Of a stretch of 50,055 bases of DNA, positions 22,586-33,504 are shown piece by piece. Each line of letters begins with the position of its first letter. Position 1 is the first letter of the stretch. The translations under genes were made by a program, and so were the position numbers. The notes under the pieces are model-generated. The model was not told where the DNA came from. It did not search any database and saw nothing but the letters and a program-made list of their open reading frames with translations. The DNA is from Phlegmacium glaucopus. Taxonomy: Eukaryota > Basidiomycota > Agaricomycetes > Agaricales > Cortinariaceae. The stretch is from contig MU130320.1 in NCBI GenBank assembly GCA_015039465.1, positions 83,241 to 133,295 of the forward strand, read 5' to 3'.

Positions 22586-23842
22586 TCAAGTCAAGCTATA
22601 ACTGTCTTTCATACTCTCAAATAAGCCATGCTGATCGCCCAACCCGTACGTGAACGTCAGTCGTTCATAAATTCCTGGACCATCGTCTGGATCTAGCTCT
22701 AGCTGATGATAGGTAGGTGGTCGTTATTATCCAGCCTAAATTCAGGCGTTATTTAACAACTGAGCAATAGACTTACCAATGAAATGATATCGTCGAGAAG
22801 ATGAGCTTGGCCCACGGTCATACCCAACATCCCAGCTTGATAGTTAGCGTTGACGATGTGAATATGGAAGTGATCTGTGGGTTATGAAGGTATATGAGCA
22901 ACTTCGACATAGTTTCCGGACTTACAATAGCTGGGTTGATAATGCACATACATCCTTAGAGAACCTTTTCCAAGGCCCCATTTTTCACTGACGATACGCA
23001 CAGCTTCCCGTCTGATGTCTTTCAGAAGTCCAACATGTCGTTTGCGCAGATCGCGCATGCTGCGAATCGTACGGTCCTGCACGATAGATACGAGATAGAG
23101 CGAAGAGATTGTTTTCAGATCCCATTTCATGTCAGGCAATATCATAAATGAAGGTGAAGAGTGTAAAATTTTAGATTGTTCCGATAAGCCTGTTAGGATA
23201 TTTTCAACCCTGGATCGTGGGTTCAGCATCTCCGAATAAGAGAATAAGTTTTGAAATGTAATACTCACCATTGTGTTCTAGATGCAGGAAATGCTGCGAT
23301 ATATGGTTTCACAATTTTTTCATAAAGTTCAGGCGTTTCATGGACAATGACTTGCTCCTGTGTCATGTACTAGTCCAGAGATCGGCAATCAAGTTCTCGA
23401 AGAAGGTATACAGTTGGAAATGAATCTACCTTTCGTACATGTACATCTGTCGCAGGACAGATTATATTAATTTTAACGTCCCGTTCGCGAGTATCGCCAA
23501 ACCATCCAAAGAGCCATGTGTACTACAAAAAAATCATCGGCGAGAGTATCAATAAGGAACAAGATCCACCGTAAAATAAAAAAAAAGTCATACAATATCC
23601 GTACTTTCTTCCAGTTCAATTCGCTGTACATATCCATTTTCAGAGAAGAATCGGCCAGGATTTGCAGAGTCGAGTGCAGTTTTTTCCATTCGCACGATTG
23701 CCTGAATTTTGTCGAGGGAATCTGTAGGACTCGGGAAGGTGCCGAGAAGTATGATAGAGTGAGTGAAGGGGTCCTCATGTAATACTTTTTTGAAGGAAAA
23801 TTCGTTCAGACGGGAGAGTGATTTTGGTGCTGGATTGGACAT
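22586..23842 (-). CDS. Scavenger mRNA decapping enzyme (DcpS/Dcs1 family)
   Basis: Six exons (23842-23594, 23522-23430, 23369-23269, 23209-22926, 22874-22777, 22702-22586), all GT-AG and in phase, give 313 aa, close to the usual 330-350. DcpS hydrolyses the m7GpppN cap left after 3'-to-5' mRNA decay. The histidine-triad signature HFHIHIVNANYQAG is formed across the junction of exons 4 and 5; preceding it is YVHYQPSY, and the N-terminal half has FPSPTDSLDKIQAIVRMEKT and FGWFGDTRERDVKINIICPA, as in the family. The C-terminus LELDPDDGPGIYERLTFTYG also fits. The gene is complete, with no breaks. It is divergent from the NACHT gene, whose start is 277 bp away. Confidence 0.92.
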
Positions 23843-24118
23843 GATGGACGAAGATAAGAAATAATTACTAATTAGGCGCCCAGGTCACAACACTTGTCCT
23901 TCACGTGATTGTGATTGATTTGATTGTGCCGTACACTGCGTGGCCAATAGCAACAATTACATTGTGACAGTAATGTGACCCCACTCAAGGATTTCCTAGC
24001 CCTGTTTATCTCCGCGACTCTCAGGTCAAAGCTTTCAGGTCCTCATCTTTTGAGTCTTGCCTGCGTGCAACCGAAGATTTAAATTGTCAAACATAGATCA
24101 TTCAACTTTCGTGGTGGG

Positions 24119-25886
24119 ATGGCAATGTTTTCGGGAAAAAACACATTGATTAGAGGCGGAAACTTTACGGTAGTACAAAATGTTGGTAGTAAAGGTACGT
24201 CTTCGCAGCGGATCTCCGTGCATGGAAATGAACCAGCAGATCTTGCTTCATCATCCGTGCCTGTGTAGGAATCAAACGTCTGTACAACAAAGTTGCTCCA
24301 GGAGCGTTTCATAACTCCTCCGAAAGATATGACCCTCCGAAATGTCATCCGGGAACCCGAGAAATCATTATCAAAGAGATCATGGACTGGATAAAATTGA
24401 TCGACAAAGATGACTTTTTCTTGTGGTTGTACGGACCAGCTGGGGCAGGAAAATCAGCCATCGCTCAAACTATTGCAGAGTTATGTCACAAGGCTGGTCT
24501 TCTCGCCGCCAGTTTCTTTTTCTCGAGAACAGCCTCTGGTCGTAACGATGCCACTCTTCTAATCCCAACCCTTGCGTACCAACTCGCGATCTCAATCCCG
24601 GAGATTGTCGATCATATATCTTCGGCCATCGAGAGAGATCCTCTGATCTTCGACCGCTCTATTGAGGCTCAATTCAAAGCTTTGATACTTGAACCTCTAT
24701 CTGCATTACCATCCAAGCATAATCATTCGAGCAAGGAATCAAAATATTATCCCAGACTCATCATAATAGACGGCTTAGATGAATGCAACAACGCTCAAAA
24801 TTCTCACCGTTCCATCTTGTCAACTATTTCATCTTCTCTTCAACATTCTTCTGTTCCCCTTATATTTCTCGTAGCCAGTCGACCGGAGCAAGATATCCGC
24901 AGTTTTTTCAATCAAGAAAGGATGGATTCGATCACACGTCGACTCGTGTTGGACGACCACTACAACCCTGGTCAGGATATCCGCCTATTTCTCATATCAA
25001 AGTTTGAGGAAATAAAGGCGAAGCATGTACTTGCATTGCACCTTACCCCGTCATGGCCTTCAGCCTCAGAAGTAGAAAATTTAGTGCGAAAATCTTCGGG
25101 GCAGTTCATATATGCATCAACTGCGATAAAATTTGTTGAATCACCTCGCCATCGTCCAACTGACAGATTGGATATCATATTTGGACTGAAAACATCGGGA
25201 AAGCAAGTTCCATTTGCTGAGCTGGACGCTCTCTATCGGCTGATATTTTTGTCTGCCGAAAACATTGAAGCAGTGCTCGAGGTCTTCGCTTTCCGTCTTC
25301 TCTTTCGGAGTGGTCTCGACGACTCCTGGTTGGGAATGTATACCCCTTGTATGATTGAAAATTTTTTGGGCTATCAGCCTGGAGAATTACAGCTTATATT
25401 GGCGGACCTTCATTCTGTCATCTTTGTCCCGTCGCCATCGCTGAATAGAAACTCGAAGGATCACCTTCAGATATTTCATGCGTCACTCGGGGACTTTTTA
25501 TTTGACAGATCACGTTCGGGTGATTTTTTCATTGACGCCTCGAAAGCCCATGCTCGAATAGCCGAAATTTGTATCCAGCATGTGAAACCGATTCTTGAAA
25601 TGGGTGACAAATTCAAGAGTACGTGGACTACAAATTCCTAATTCCATCCAAACACTGCAACTGACCTACATCACTAGTTAATCAGCAAAGGCACCTTGAC
25701 ATCGCTTACGAAAACTTGATGACGCAATGTACGAAGGCATATCCAACCAAGAGGCTTCTTCACCAGTTAAGCTCCTTTAGATTTGATCAACATCTTTTTT
25801 TCGCATCAGAATACTTCAGCATCAGCAAATCATGGGCTTTCATGGCGAGAAGTTTACCTGGTTTCATCCGCTGGCTACAACTGTGA
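24119..25886 (+). CDS. NACHT NTPase, 5' part, truncated by an LTR element
   Basis: Exons 24119-24194, 24269-25618 and from 25678 encode 544 aa as the DNA stands. The N-terminus has IRGGNFTVVQN and YNKVAPGAFHNSSERYDPP, typical of Agaricomycete NLR-like proteins. The NACHT domain follows, with Walker A LYGPAGAGKSAIAQTIAE, Walker B LIIIDGLDEC and sensor-like FLVASRPEQDIR. Such STAND NTPases are thought to act in non-self recognition and cell death in fungi. Exon 3 reads into the LTR: after CTA CAA the element's first bases complete CTG and TGA, ending the protein. The rest of the gene resumes at 30124 in phase. Whether the short form functions is unknown. Confidence 0.88.
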
Positions 25887-26361
25887 GGAATAGTTTCCGT
25901 GTGTGTGCGAGTATAGGGGGAGTTGACTCCGTCAACTTTAGTGTTCCGATTTGTTGATTTGTTTATTATTTTAGTACTTGGTTATGGAATTTCTTAGTTT
26001 TCATGTTGTTTTTGAGTGCCTCAGTTGTTCTGTTGTTATGTTATTTGTTGTTCTTGTATTTTTTTATACTACAATATAACTACAGCTTTTTATACCTTTA
26101 GTTTGTAGTACTGTGTTTTGAAAATGGATATATGGGAATCTAAGATCCGAGAATAAAAACGGAGAGGTAACAAATTTGTATGTAAGAATGGACTGTGTAA
26201 TTTCGGAGTAATTTCCAAAAGGGGAATGAATTTGAAATTGATAAAATAGGAAACGTACGAATTTGGAAAATGTAACGCGGTGCGAAATTCCGTATGTGAT
26301 ATAATGAATTTGAAATTATGAAAATAGTAATAATTCGAGGTAGGGAGAATCCCTCCTCACA
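25882..26361 (-). repeat. Left LTR (3' LTR in element orientation)
   Basis: 480 bp, TG...CA. Its last 95 bp (26267-26361) recur exactly at 30025-30119. The other 385 bp recur at 28675-29054 only when that block is read backwards without complementing, with a few substitutions and small indels. It contains GAGTTGACTCCGTCAACTTT near 25920, a short palindrome. Confidence 0.9.
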
Positions 26362-26619
26362 TCTCCCGGGGACTTTAAAATGTTGACTTCCCAGTCAACT
26401 TGTCTCTCGTTGGGAAAACAAATTGTAATAGGAGAAAAGAATTGAATAAAACTTTCTTTGTGAATGATAAAATTGATGAATGTTCGAATATACTATTTAC
26501 AAGGTTCGAAAATGTGGTCAAATGGCAGGGTTGTGTTAATAATTTGTTCGAAATCTTCATCGGTTCGTCGTTCGAATGGAAAAGGTCAATCTTCGTGGTG
26601 ATACAATTGAAACTGGGGT

Positions 26620-27860
26620 TGCTTCTTGAGGATTTTCGTCAGACTTCGTGTTTACAATGTTCGAAAAGGGTGGATAGATGGTGGGAATGATAAATTTGTC
26701 GTTGAAACGTTAGACGTGCATTCGATCGAGTTGATAACGATGTGATATACATGAATTTGGATTTGTTTTGTTCGTTGCATAGTATTTTGATTCGAATATA
26801 CGAGTGTTGAATTTCGAGCAAGGGGAGTGGTGTGATTAGAATAAAGCCTCTGGTTTGGCTTGAATTTGTACATTCCTTGGGATTTTCATGTGATTTCGAA
26901 TACATATTGTACAATTGTTGAAATAGGCTTGTCGAACGGTTAGACGCGCGCTCGATGGATGTGACAGGGGTGCAAATCGGTGCAAATCGGGTGTGTTTCG
27001 TGCATTGTGTGTCGATTTCGTATGAATGAATGAATATTTACATGATTTGAAATAGGGCTGGTGATTTAGCGTGGGCTCGATGATGACGGGGATGTAATAT
27101 CCAATAATTTGGATCGATTTCGTATGTCATATGGTGGATTTATGGATGCCGAACTTCGAGTGTTAGCTAGATTTTGTACATTCTTGAGGATTTTCGTCAG
27201 ACCTCTTAAAAGATATTCGCGATGTTCGAAATAGCAGATAATGGGGAGATAATCGTCGAATCCGATATTTACAGTGTTTGCGAGATTCATTCGGTCGTTA
27301 AGCGCGCACTCGATGGTGATTATACAACTTGATATGGCTTGAACGTGTGATTTCGGCAGCATAGGTGACGGATTTCGAGCTTCTGGCTGCGTTATCGAAT
27401 ATTCTTGGTGATTTTTGCCAGCTTTTGGTACAATTGAGATCCGTTGCTCAACGATTTGACGCACGTTCGATGCTTTGATAACGATGTAATATCCGGTAAT
27501 TCTGATTTATTTCGTATGTCGTATAGCGTATTTGCGGGTACCGGATTTCGAGGGAGTGTGATGAAATTGAAATAAAACCTATGTTTTGCACATTCTTGAG
27601 GATTTTCGTCAGTCCTCGGATACATATTTTACAATTTTCGAAATAGGCTTGTCGAACGATTAGACGCGCGCTCGATCGGGTTAAGAATGATGTAATCCAG
27701 TGCAAATTGAATATGTCGCATGCGCAGGGTGACGAATTCATGCAATTTCGAATACATAGGGAATTTGTACATTGGCTGGGTAGACTTGCTGGGACTCGGT
27801 GGTACTAACGGATAGGAATATTATCGAATATTCCAAATGGGCCTTTGCTGGGCTCGATGA
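26620..27860. repeat. Degenerate tandem repeats inside the LTR element
   Basis: Five imperfect units start near 26628, 26877, 27184, 27402 and 27598, marked by versions of GAGGATTTTCGTCAG, followed by GACGCGCGCTCGAT, GATGTAATATCCG and TTTCGTATGT. Spacings are about 249, 307, 218 and 196 bp. Both strands are full of stops. They fill the place where pol would be expected. Confidence 0.7.
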
Positions 27861-27861
27861 A

Positions 27862-28440
27862 CTACCTGACACGGGCTCGATGATACTGGAAACAGCATGT
27901 GATCCAGGAATTCGGTACAATCTCGATGTGTTTCGTACGGTATGCGACGGTTTCGTGTGATTTCGGATGGATGGCAGATGTCTGGGCTGACTGATGACGA
28001 TGGTTTGCAAGTGGGGATGTTTCGAGACTATTTCGAACTGTGGTACTGGCATTACTGTTGCTATATGTGCCCTTCAGCGTGCCCATCTTTTCGTGATGGC
28101 GTACAAGCCTAGGCCTAGTCGATACTTTGCTTGACAATTCGTATGATGCTTCTTTCGAGGGTGTAACTTCGGGATTGGTAGATAACGGTGATGCGTCGAG
28201 TACTACTTCTGTACTAATAGATCGTTTATTTGATATTTCGGTGTCTTGCGGCGACGAAACGATCTTCGATTCGATAAGGCCGTCGATGGCCTGTTGGGTC
28301 TGTGTGATCTCCGGAAATGAACCGGTAGCGAGTTTGCTTGATGATTTCTGCTGCGTTGTTGGCAGAGAGGGGATTGACGATGTGTGGCATGGCGACGAGG
28401 TAATTGTCGACTCGATATTGCTTGCTTGTTGAGTCTTCAA
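27862..28440 (-). CDS. Ser/Thr-rich ORF in the LTR element
   Basis: Open frame of about 190 codons on the coding strand of the element, without a proper ATG at its start, rich in Ser, Thr, Gln and Pro. It lies downstream of the gag-type segment in element orientation, across the N gap, so it may be the disordered C-terminal tail of the same gag protein. No zinc knuckle or protease motif is visible. Confidence 0.45.
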   Translation of the reverse strand: MKTQQASNIESTITSSPCHTSSIPSLPTTQQKSSSKLATGSFPEITQTQQAIDGLIESKIVSSPQDTEISNKRSISTEVVLDASPLSTNPEVTPSKEASYELSSKVSTRPRLVRHHEKMGTLKGTYSNSNASTTVRNSLETSPLANHRHQSAQTSAIHPKSHETVAYRTKHIEIVPNSWITCCFQYHRARVR

Positions 28441-28539
28441 GCTAGTAGCAACCGAAAATAAACATAGGCTTTCATTTAGCGACGTTGGATAGGTGCTGGG
28501 ACCTCTGGATGGTTGACTATTCGAGCGTATTGGGCTAGG

Positions 28540-28674
28540 NNNNNNNNNNNNNNNNNNNNNNNNNNNNNNNNNNNNNNNNNNNNNNNNNNNNNNNNNNNNN
28601 NNNNNNNNNNNNNNNNNNNNNNNNNNNNNNNNNNNNNNNNNNNNNNNNNNNNNNNNNNNNNNNNNNNNNNNNNN
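28540..28674. other. Assembly gap (135 N)
   Basis: Run of N inside the LTR element. The base just right of it opens the mirrored block, so the gap and the error are probably from one gap-filling step. The true missing length is unknown. Confidence 1.
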
Positions 28675-30024
28675 GGTTTAAGCATGCAAAGGATAAAATA
28701 GTTAAAGTTTAAGTAAGGGGAAAACCTTTAATGAGGCTTTAATGTGTCAGGTAAGAATGTATGTTTAAACAATGGAGAGGCAAAAATAAGAGCCTAGAAT
28801 CTAAGGGTATATAGGTAAAAGTTTTGTGTCATGATGTTTGATTTCCATATTTTTCGACATCAATATAACATCATATTTTTTTTTTCTTGTTTATTGTATT
28901 GTTGTCTTGTTGACTCCGTGATTTTTTGTTGTACTTTTGATTCTTTAAGGTATTGGTTCATGATTTTATTATTTGTTTAGTTGTTTAGCCTTGTGATTTC
29001 AACTGCCTCAGTTGAGGGGGGTATGAGCGTGTGTGGGCCTTTGATAAGGAGTGTTGACCTCGGGTGGCGCTCCCCGATTAAGGTATAAAACAACAGTTCA
29101 GTCGTGTAGTCGTAGGTAGTAGAGTTTTTGGGTGTCAGCAATGGTGCGGGTCGGTGCAACTAGGTGTAGCTAGATGCTAGCGTAGTGTAGACTAGTCCTT
29201 GTAGGAAGCGTATAGTGTATAGGTTTAAAGCGGTCGCAGTTTAATTCGTAGCGTCAATTAGTGTCTAGAGCAAAGTGGGAAAGTCCCAGACATAGCAGTT
29301 TCTGTAGGAGCGTGTAGCGATAGTTGATAACCTGAACCTTAGGGTTAGCTAATTTAAGGGTAACTATAAGCAGGTGTATGATAGCTGGGCTTTATCAAGT
29401 GGTTTCGGTACCTAAGTAAAAAGTTTTACGGCAGAGCTATGTTAGGTAGGCGCGGGTTTAAACTGCCTTTTGGTAGAAGCGAGTAGGCTAAAGAACTACT
29501 TTAACGAGTTGATCCTTGAGTTGTACCAGAGTCGGTTTCTCTCGAATAATAAACCTGGTAGGCAATACGTGGTCTACTTCTTATGCTCAATACCTCGTAC
29601 GTCTGTAGTCGTTTATACTCATTAACCCGTTTAAAGTTCCGTCTTGAGTAATTAAACATAGGGCCTCGATATCTGTCGACCTTTATAAGTTATAGCCTAG
29701 AGCTCTTTGAGCATCTTTCAGTTCATGAGCGCAGTTAGTCCTTAGTTCTGCTCAAGCCTGTCATAATGGCCAGTAAAGACGCATAGCGGTACATAGAAGT
29801 CAGCTTTAGTTCTGAGTCATTGGCTCTTCAATCGTTAATAAAGGAAGCTCCGGAAGTCCTTTTGGAAGCTCGGGTTCATGCTGAAGACAATGTTTACTTT
29901 TCGGGTAACGTAGTGGGTCTGCTAGGGACCGGTGAGCTTCTGTAAATAAGCCGTAGCTAAAAGTAAGAGTGTAGCAGTTGATCGTGACTTAGATCCGGGT
30001 TCTAGTTTCATGTTCTTCTAAGTT
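28675..30024. other. Mirrored block: reversed, not complemented (assembly artefact)
   Basis: Reading this block from right to left gives ordinary sequence. For example 28675 onward reads GGTTTAAGCATGC, the exact reverse of CGTACGAATTTGG at 26254-26266, and GGAGAGGCAAAAATAAGAGC is the exact reverse of a segment near 26145-26165. The match runs the length of the LTR (28675-29054 against 26266-25882). In reverse order the block ends precisely where 30025 continues the LTR. The remaining 29055-30024, when complemented in place, gives the primer-binding-like site and gag-type coding. Reading frames or motifs found directly in this block are meaningless. Confidence 0.93.
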
Positions 30025-30119
30025 AAAATGTAACGCGGTGCGAAATTCCGTATGTGATATAATGAATTTGAAATTATGAAAATAGTAATAATTCGAGGTA
30101 GGGAGAATCCCTCCTCACA
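30025..30119 (-). repeat. Outer end of the right LTR (5' LTR in element orientation)
   Basis: 95 bp identical to 26267-26361, ending TCCTCACA, followed by the CAAC target duplication and then the NACHT gene. The remainder of this LTR lies in the mirrored block. Confidence 0.9.
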
Positions 30120-30123
30120 CAAC

Positions 30124-30976
30124 AACAGGTTAGGAAACTGTTTATATTTACCAAACCTTGGTAATGCTAATTGCATTTTGTTTGCAGTGCCCGATGTCCC
30201 GCACCGAGGGATGCCTCTGTAGATGTTATATGGCGCACTTTGACAACTTCCTACTCAAGAAACTTTCACTTTTATCGCCATTAGACCCCACGCTTCAGTG
30301 CATGCTCACTATTTTCACTTCTGATTCATTCCATGGAGACCCCTATCATTTAGCGTCGAATATTTGTAAACAGCCTGACCCTGTCGTCCAGCGTCAGCTA
30401 GATGAACTTCGAAATATTTTAACTCCTAACATTTACGGAGAGTTCGATGGGTATAGAAAAATGACGCGAGATTTTTTCACTGACCGAGCCCGATCCAGGA
30501 GCCATTACAGGGATAAATTGAAGAATATAGAACTTGCTGTGATGCTCCTGAAATATTTAGCACCACAGCGTAGCCTGTAAGTGTTGCTTCATTCAAATTT
30601 TAATTCAGGCAGGACTATAATTAGTTAATGGATATATTTCTACAGTTCTGAGCCTGGCTCTATACTAGATCAGGATTGTTCGACAATTGCGCAGAACATC
30701 CTTTCACGTTTTCGTAGGGAGCCCCGACTGGTGACGTTCTTACGTATCAATCAAGTCCGAGATGATTTAGTGCACCGACAAAACCTAGTGCTGGCAATCG
30801 AAGCGTACATCAAGGTAAATTTATCCAAACCCATAATAAACCATCTTTTCTTTCTCACCTCTTTCTGAGATACACTCACTCACTAAATTCCATTTTTACT
30901 CTAGGAGTATGACCTGGGCATCACGGATGATGCCTTCATCTGGACCAGAGTCACTGGAACCCCCTATCCATTCTGA
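30124..30976 (+). pseudogene. NACHT NTPase gene, 3' part separated by the LTR element
   Basis: Without the element and one CAAC copy, exon 3 (25678-25881) continues with five bases (30124-30128) to a GT donor. Exons 30188-30576, 30646-30814 and 30905-30976 then follow in perfect phase to a TGA, for a 754-aa ancestral protein. This part includes SNICKQPDPVVQRQLDELRN and a helical tail ending TRVTGTPYPF. I recognise no named domain here; it is the C-terminal region of the NLR-like protein. There is no promoter evidence, so it is probably silent. Confidence 0.8.
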
Positions 30977-31560
30977 AATAACCGGTACCACCGGCAGTTC
31001 CAAGGAAATGGATGCATGCTCAGTCGCATTCTCCTCCCGCTCCTTGGGAACAACAACTGCCTAATCCTGCATCCAGAATTCGCACAATATTCAAGTCAGC
31101 CCCAGAGTATCCCATCAGCCGCAAGTGGGACAGGCTTGATTCGCCTTGCTGAAAGTGTCACGCCCATAGGTTCGAAAACAATACCTATATGACAATGCCC
31201 AACCGCTATGAGACAGACCGCTACTGCTGAAGGAAAGATCAACCCTACCGAACAATGGAAAGCGAAGAGGAAACGATCGACTCAACAAGGTAAAAAACAA
31301 AAAAGAAAGAAAGTGGAACGACCTCGTGGGGATGTCTCGGATGATGTAGAAGATCACTCTACGGCATGTTGGATGACAGGTTTAAACTCAACCCGCAGTT
31401 ATATTGTCATTCAATATGTTTTTAGTAATTCCTCCAGCGCATACTATGGGAGTTGTTTATACAACACTCTATAGCAGGAAAGTCTACTGATGTAGGTTTA
31501 ACTGAAGCCCCGGAGTCTCGCCTCTCACAATATAAATTTGAATACCAAAAAAACCATAAT
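30977..31560. other. Intergenic; includes F-box 3' flank
   Basis: For about 75 codons after the NACHT stop the same frame stays open (30977-31190), possibly a 3' extension. From about 31400 the F-box 3' flank repeat appears (GTCATTCAATATGTTT, GGTTTAACTGAAGCCCCGGA). Confidence 0.45.
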
Positions 31561-32750
31561 CTAAAAGACGAAATGAACTTGTACGTAATCATTTGGCTGT
31601 AGGGGATGAGCAGCCGTAACAATCTTTATTTCAGTCTGACTGCGAGACGACGTAGCTGGAAGAATCTCATTGAGAAACGTCCGAACCTCCGATGAGTCCG
31701 AGCAGAGCTGAAGAGGGTAGTATCTCTCTACAAAGACAAGATCAAGGGTCTTGAGAGCTCGATATCTTGGACTTGATAAGGTTTCGTCGATGGGTAAAAA
31801 CACTGTGGGTAAAGGTCGTTGCATATCGTGGGGATTGTATCCGGGAAGGCAGGAAATCTCAATTTGGATCTGGGCGAGCATCGGTGTGGAATGTACGAGG
31901 AACTGGGATAAGAACCTTAGGGCATGGTTTTTATTCAACCGATACACCCCGCATGTTGTCTGGATAGATTCTAAGACTGGGAAGACGATGGTTGATTTGA
32001 AATTCAGGAAGAACCTATCTATGTAGAGAGATCAATAAAATATAGAAACCAGGCGAAAATACAATACTTACCACCATGATTATCAGAGAGAATGAGGGTA
32101 GTCAATGTCGGAGCCGCATGGGTCATAATTATTCCAAACGCCTCAGAGTCGTCATCTGACCATGGGTTCGAAATTCTCAACCTCCTCAAGAATGGAAAAA
32201 GTGAACCTGACAGTGTCTCTGGTCGTATTTTCGCGAATACAACCCTGATGAGAGTGAGAGATTCTAGATGGCAGCATGAAGAGAAGACGGATAGTGGGAA
32301 GTCCATCATACGCTCGAAATGGAGCGCAGTAAGATAAGGACAATCACTGAAAAGATTATTGACGGACAAAGTCATCGCTGTGAGCATAATTTGATAACGG
32401 AGGAAGGTAGGCGGAGCAATCCATCCGAATTCCTGTAGGCGACATAGCTGTCTAAAGACAGCAGATAGAGATTTGGAGGAGGTTTGATTGATTTGGTCCT
32501 TTACTGTAAATGAGCGTATATGTCGAGCTATATCGGGATTGGCGTTTAAAGTATCAAGCAAACCGTCGAGACGTTTTCGAGTGGAGATCGTGAGGGATGA
32601 AAAGATATATGGACTCGCTTGATTATAGAATTGCCTGTTTACTAGGGCACAAGCCGACAAAGCTGCTCGCGATTGCGGATCCTCGGCGGCGGATCTGAGT
32701 TCATTGAGGAAGAGATCCAATATTTCAGGAGGAAATATTTGGACAGACAT
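31561..32750 (-). CDS. F-box protein, family copy D (intact)
   Basis: Exons 32750-32072 and 32018-31561 with a 53-nt GT-AG intron encode 378 aa, the longest copy. The N-terminal F-box is MSVQIFPPEILDLFLNEL with LSACALVNRQFYNQAS; then come repeated Leu-rich segments (LRRLRISNPWSDDD, MTHAAPTLTTLILSD), and the C-terminus VQVHFVF is shared by the family. It probably acts as an SCF adaptor; the target is unknown. It stands next to copy E in the same orientation, so local tandem duplication is likely. There are no frameshifts. Confidence 0.82.
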
Positions 32751-33504
32751 GTTGTTCTTTCCGAGTTGACGAAGCAAGAACTCGGTTCTAGGTAGCTTAA
32801 TCACCAGCTATTCCGACAAATCATGGGCCAGCATGCACGTGCCAGTGTGCGCAGCCGCCGCAGCGTTGTCTTTCCTGACTCGAACGACAGGTCGCTGACC
32901 TGACATGATAGGGCAAGGTCTGTGAGAAATCTATGGTAATGTTAGTAAGGCAATCAATTGATGGCCTGACTCTCATTCTGAGCCTTGACTTTTCAGACTT
33001 ATAGTCAACCGACCTTGACGTGACCTCGTTGACTTGACTGCGCTGACTTGTACAACAACTGCGTGTGCGTCGCGTCGCCTTTAATCTTTGATCAATAATT
33101 GTCCCTAACTTTTCATCCCACCTTCCCTCCACCCGTTTTGGTCCATTTCTGTGCCTTTTGCATAGCCTATATTCTCTTTCTGTGGTAATCGCGGCCTGAT
33201 TAATCCTGTGAGGTTTGCAGTTTTCACAAGAACGCTTTGAGGAGTGCGTTGAAAATATTAAAATGCAATGGCCAAGGGGATATTGAGGTTAGAAATGATT
33301 AATGAGGGCTCGCTGGATCGGCTGTTGATGTCGCAGAATCATTACTCAACCGGGGAGAAAGGGTGAATTTTGTTGGGAGGAATAACTAATATTTAAGGTC
33401 CGTATAGGATTTCCATCTACACACTGTCAAACTGATAATATAACGATGTGATAACGGCCTCTCACAAAATATAAATTCAAATACCAAAAACAAACCCCGT
33501 AAAT
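32751..33504. other. Intergenic between F-box copies D and E
   Basis: Contains GTCGCGTCGCCTTTAATCTTTG (about 33069), also found upstream of copy C, and the start of the F-box 3' flank from about 33460. No gene is supported. Confidence 0.5.

Larger units (their letters stand above)
25882..30119 (-). mobile_element. Non-autonomous gypsy-type LTR element inserted in the NACHT gene
   Basis: The element starts TGTGAGGA and ends TCCTCACA, a perfect 8-bp inverted pair, and CAAC flanks it on both sides (25878-25881 and 30120-30123). The left LTR is 480 bp; the right LTR is about 475 bp once the mirrored block is accounted for. The element lies on the minus strand: in the un-mirrored block a gag-type reading frame (WANFKAELINLYPGA, KYSISDLEKLV) follows a primer-binding-like TGGAGCCCACCGCGAGG placed two bases after the LTR. 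I see no protease, RT or integrase in the internal DNA, so it seems unable to move alone, unless pol is lost in the N gap. The two LTRs are nearly identical, so insertion was recent. Confidence 0.85.

Noticed and set aside
24382..25641. NACHT gene as a single-exon gene starting at 24382
   Set aside because: An upstream exon and the first part of exon 2 add conserved N-terminal motifs in frame, and the last codons before 25641 read into an intron.
26620..27860. Spaced repeats that could suggest a CRISPR-like array
   Set aside because: Units are 200-300 bp, degenerate and inside an LTR element of a fungus; there are no short identical repeats with unique spacers and no cas genes.
28675..30024. 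TATA-like GGTATAAAAC and short reading frames within this block
   Set aside because: The block is printed in mirror order, so any motif read directly from it has no biological meaning.
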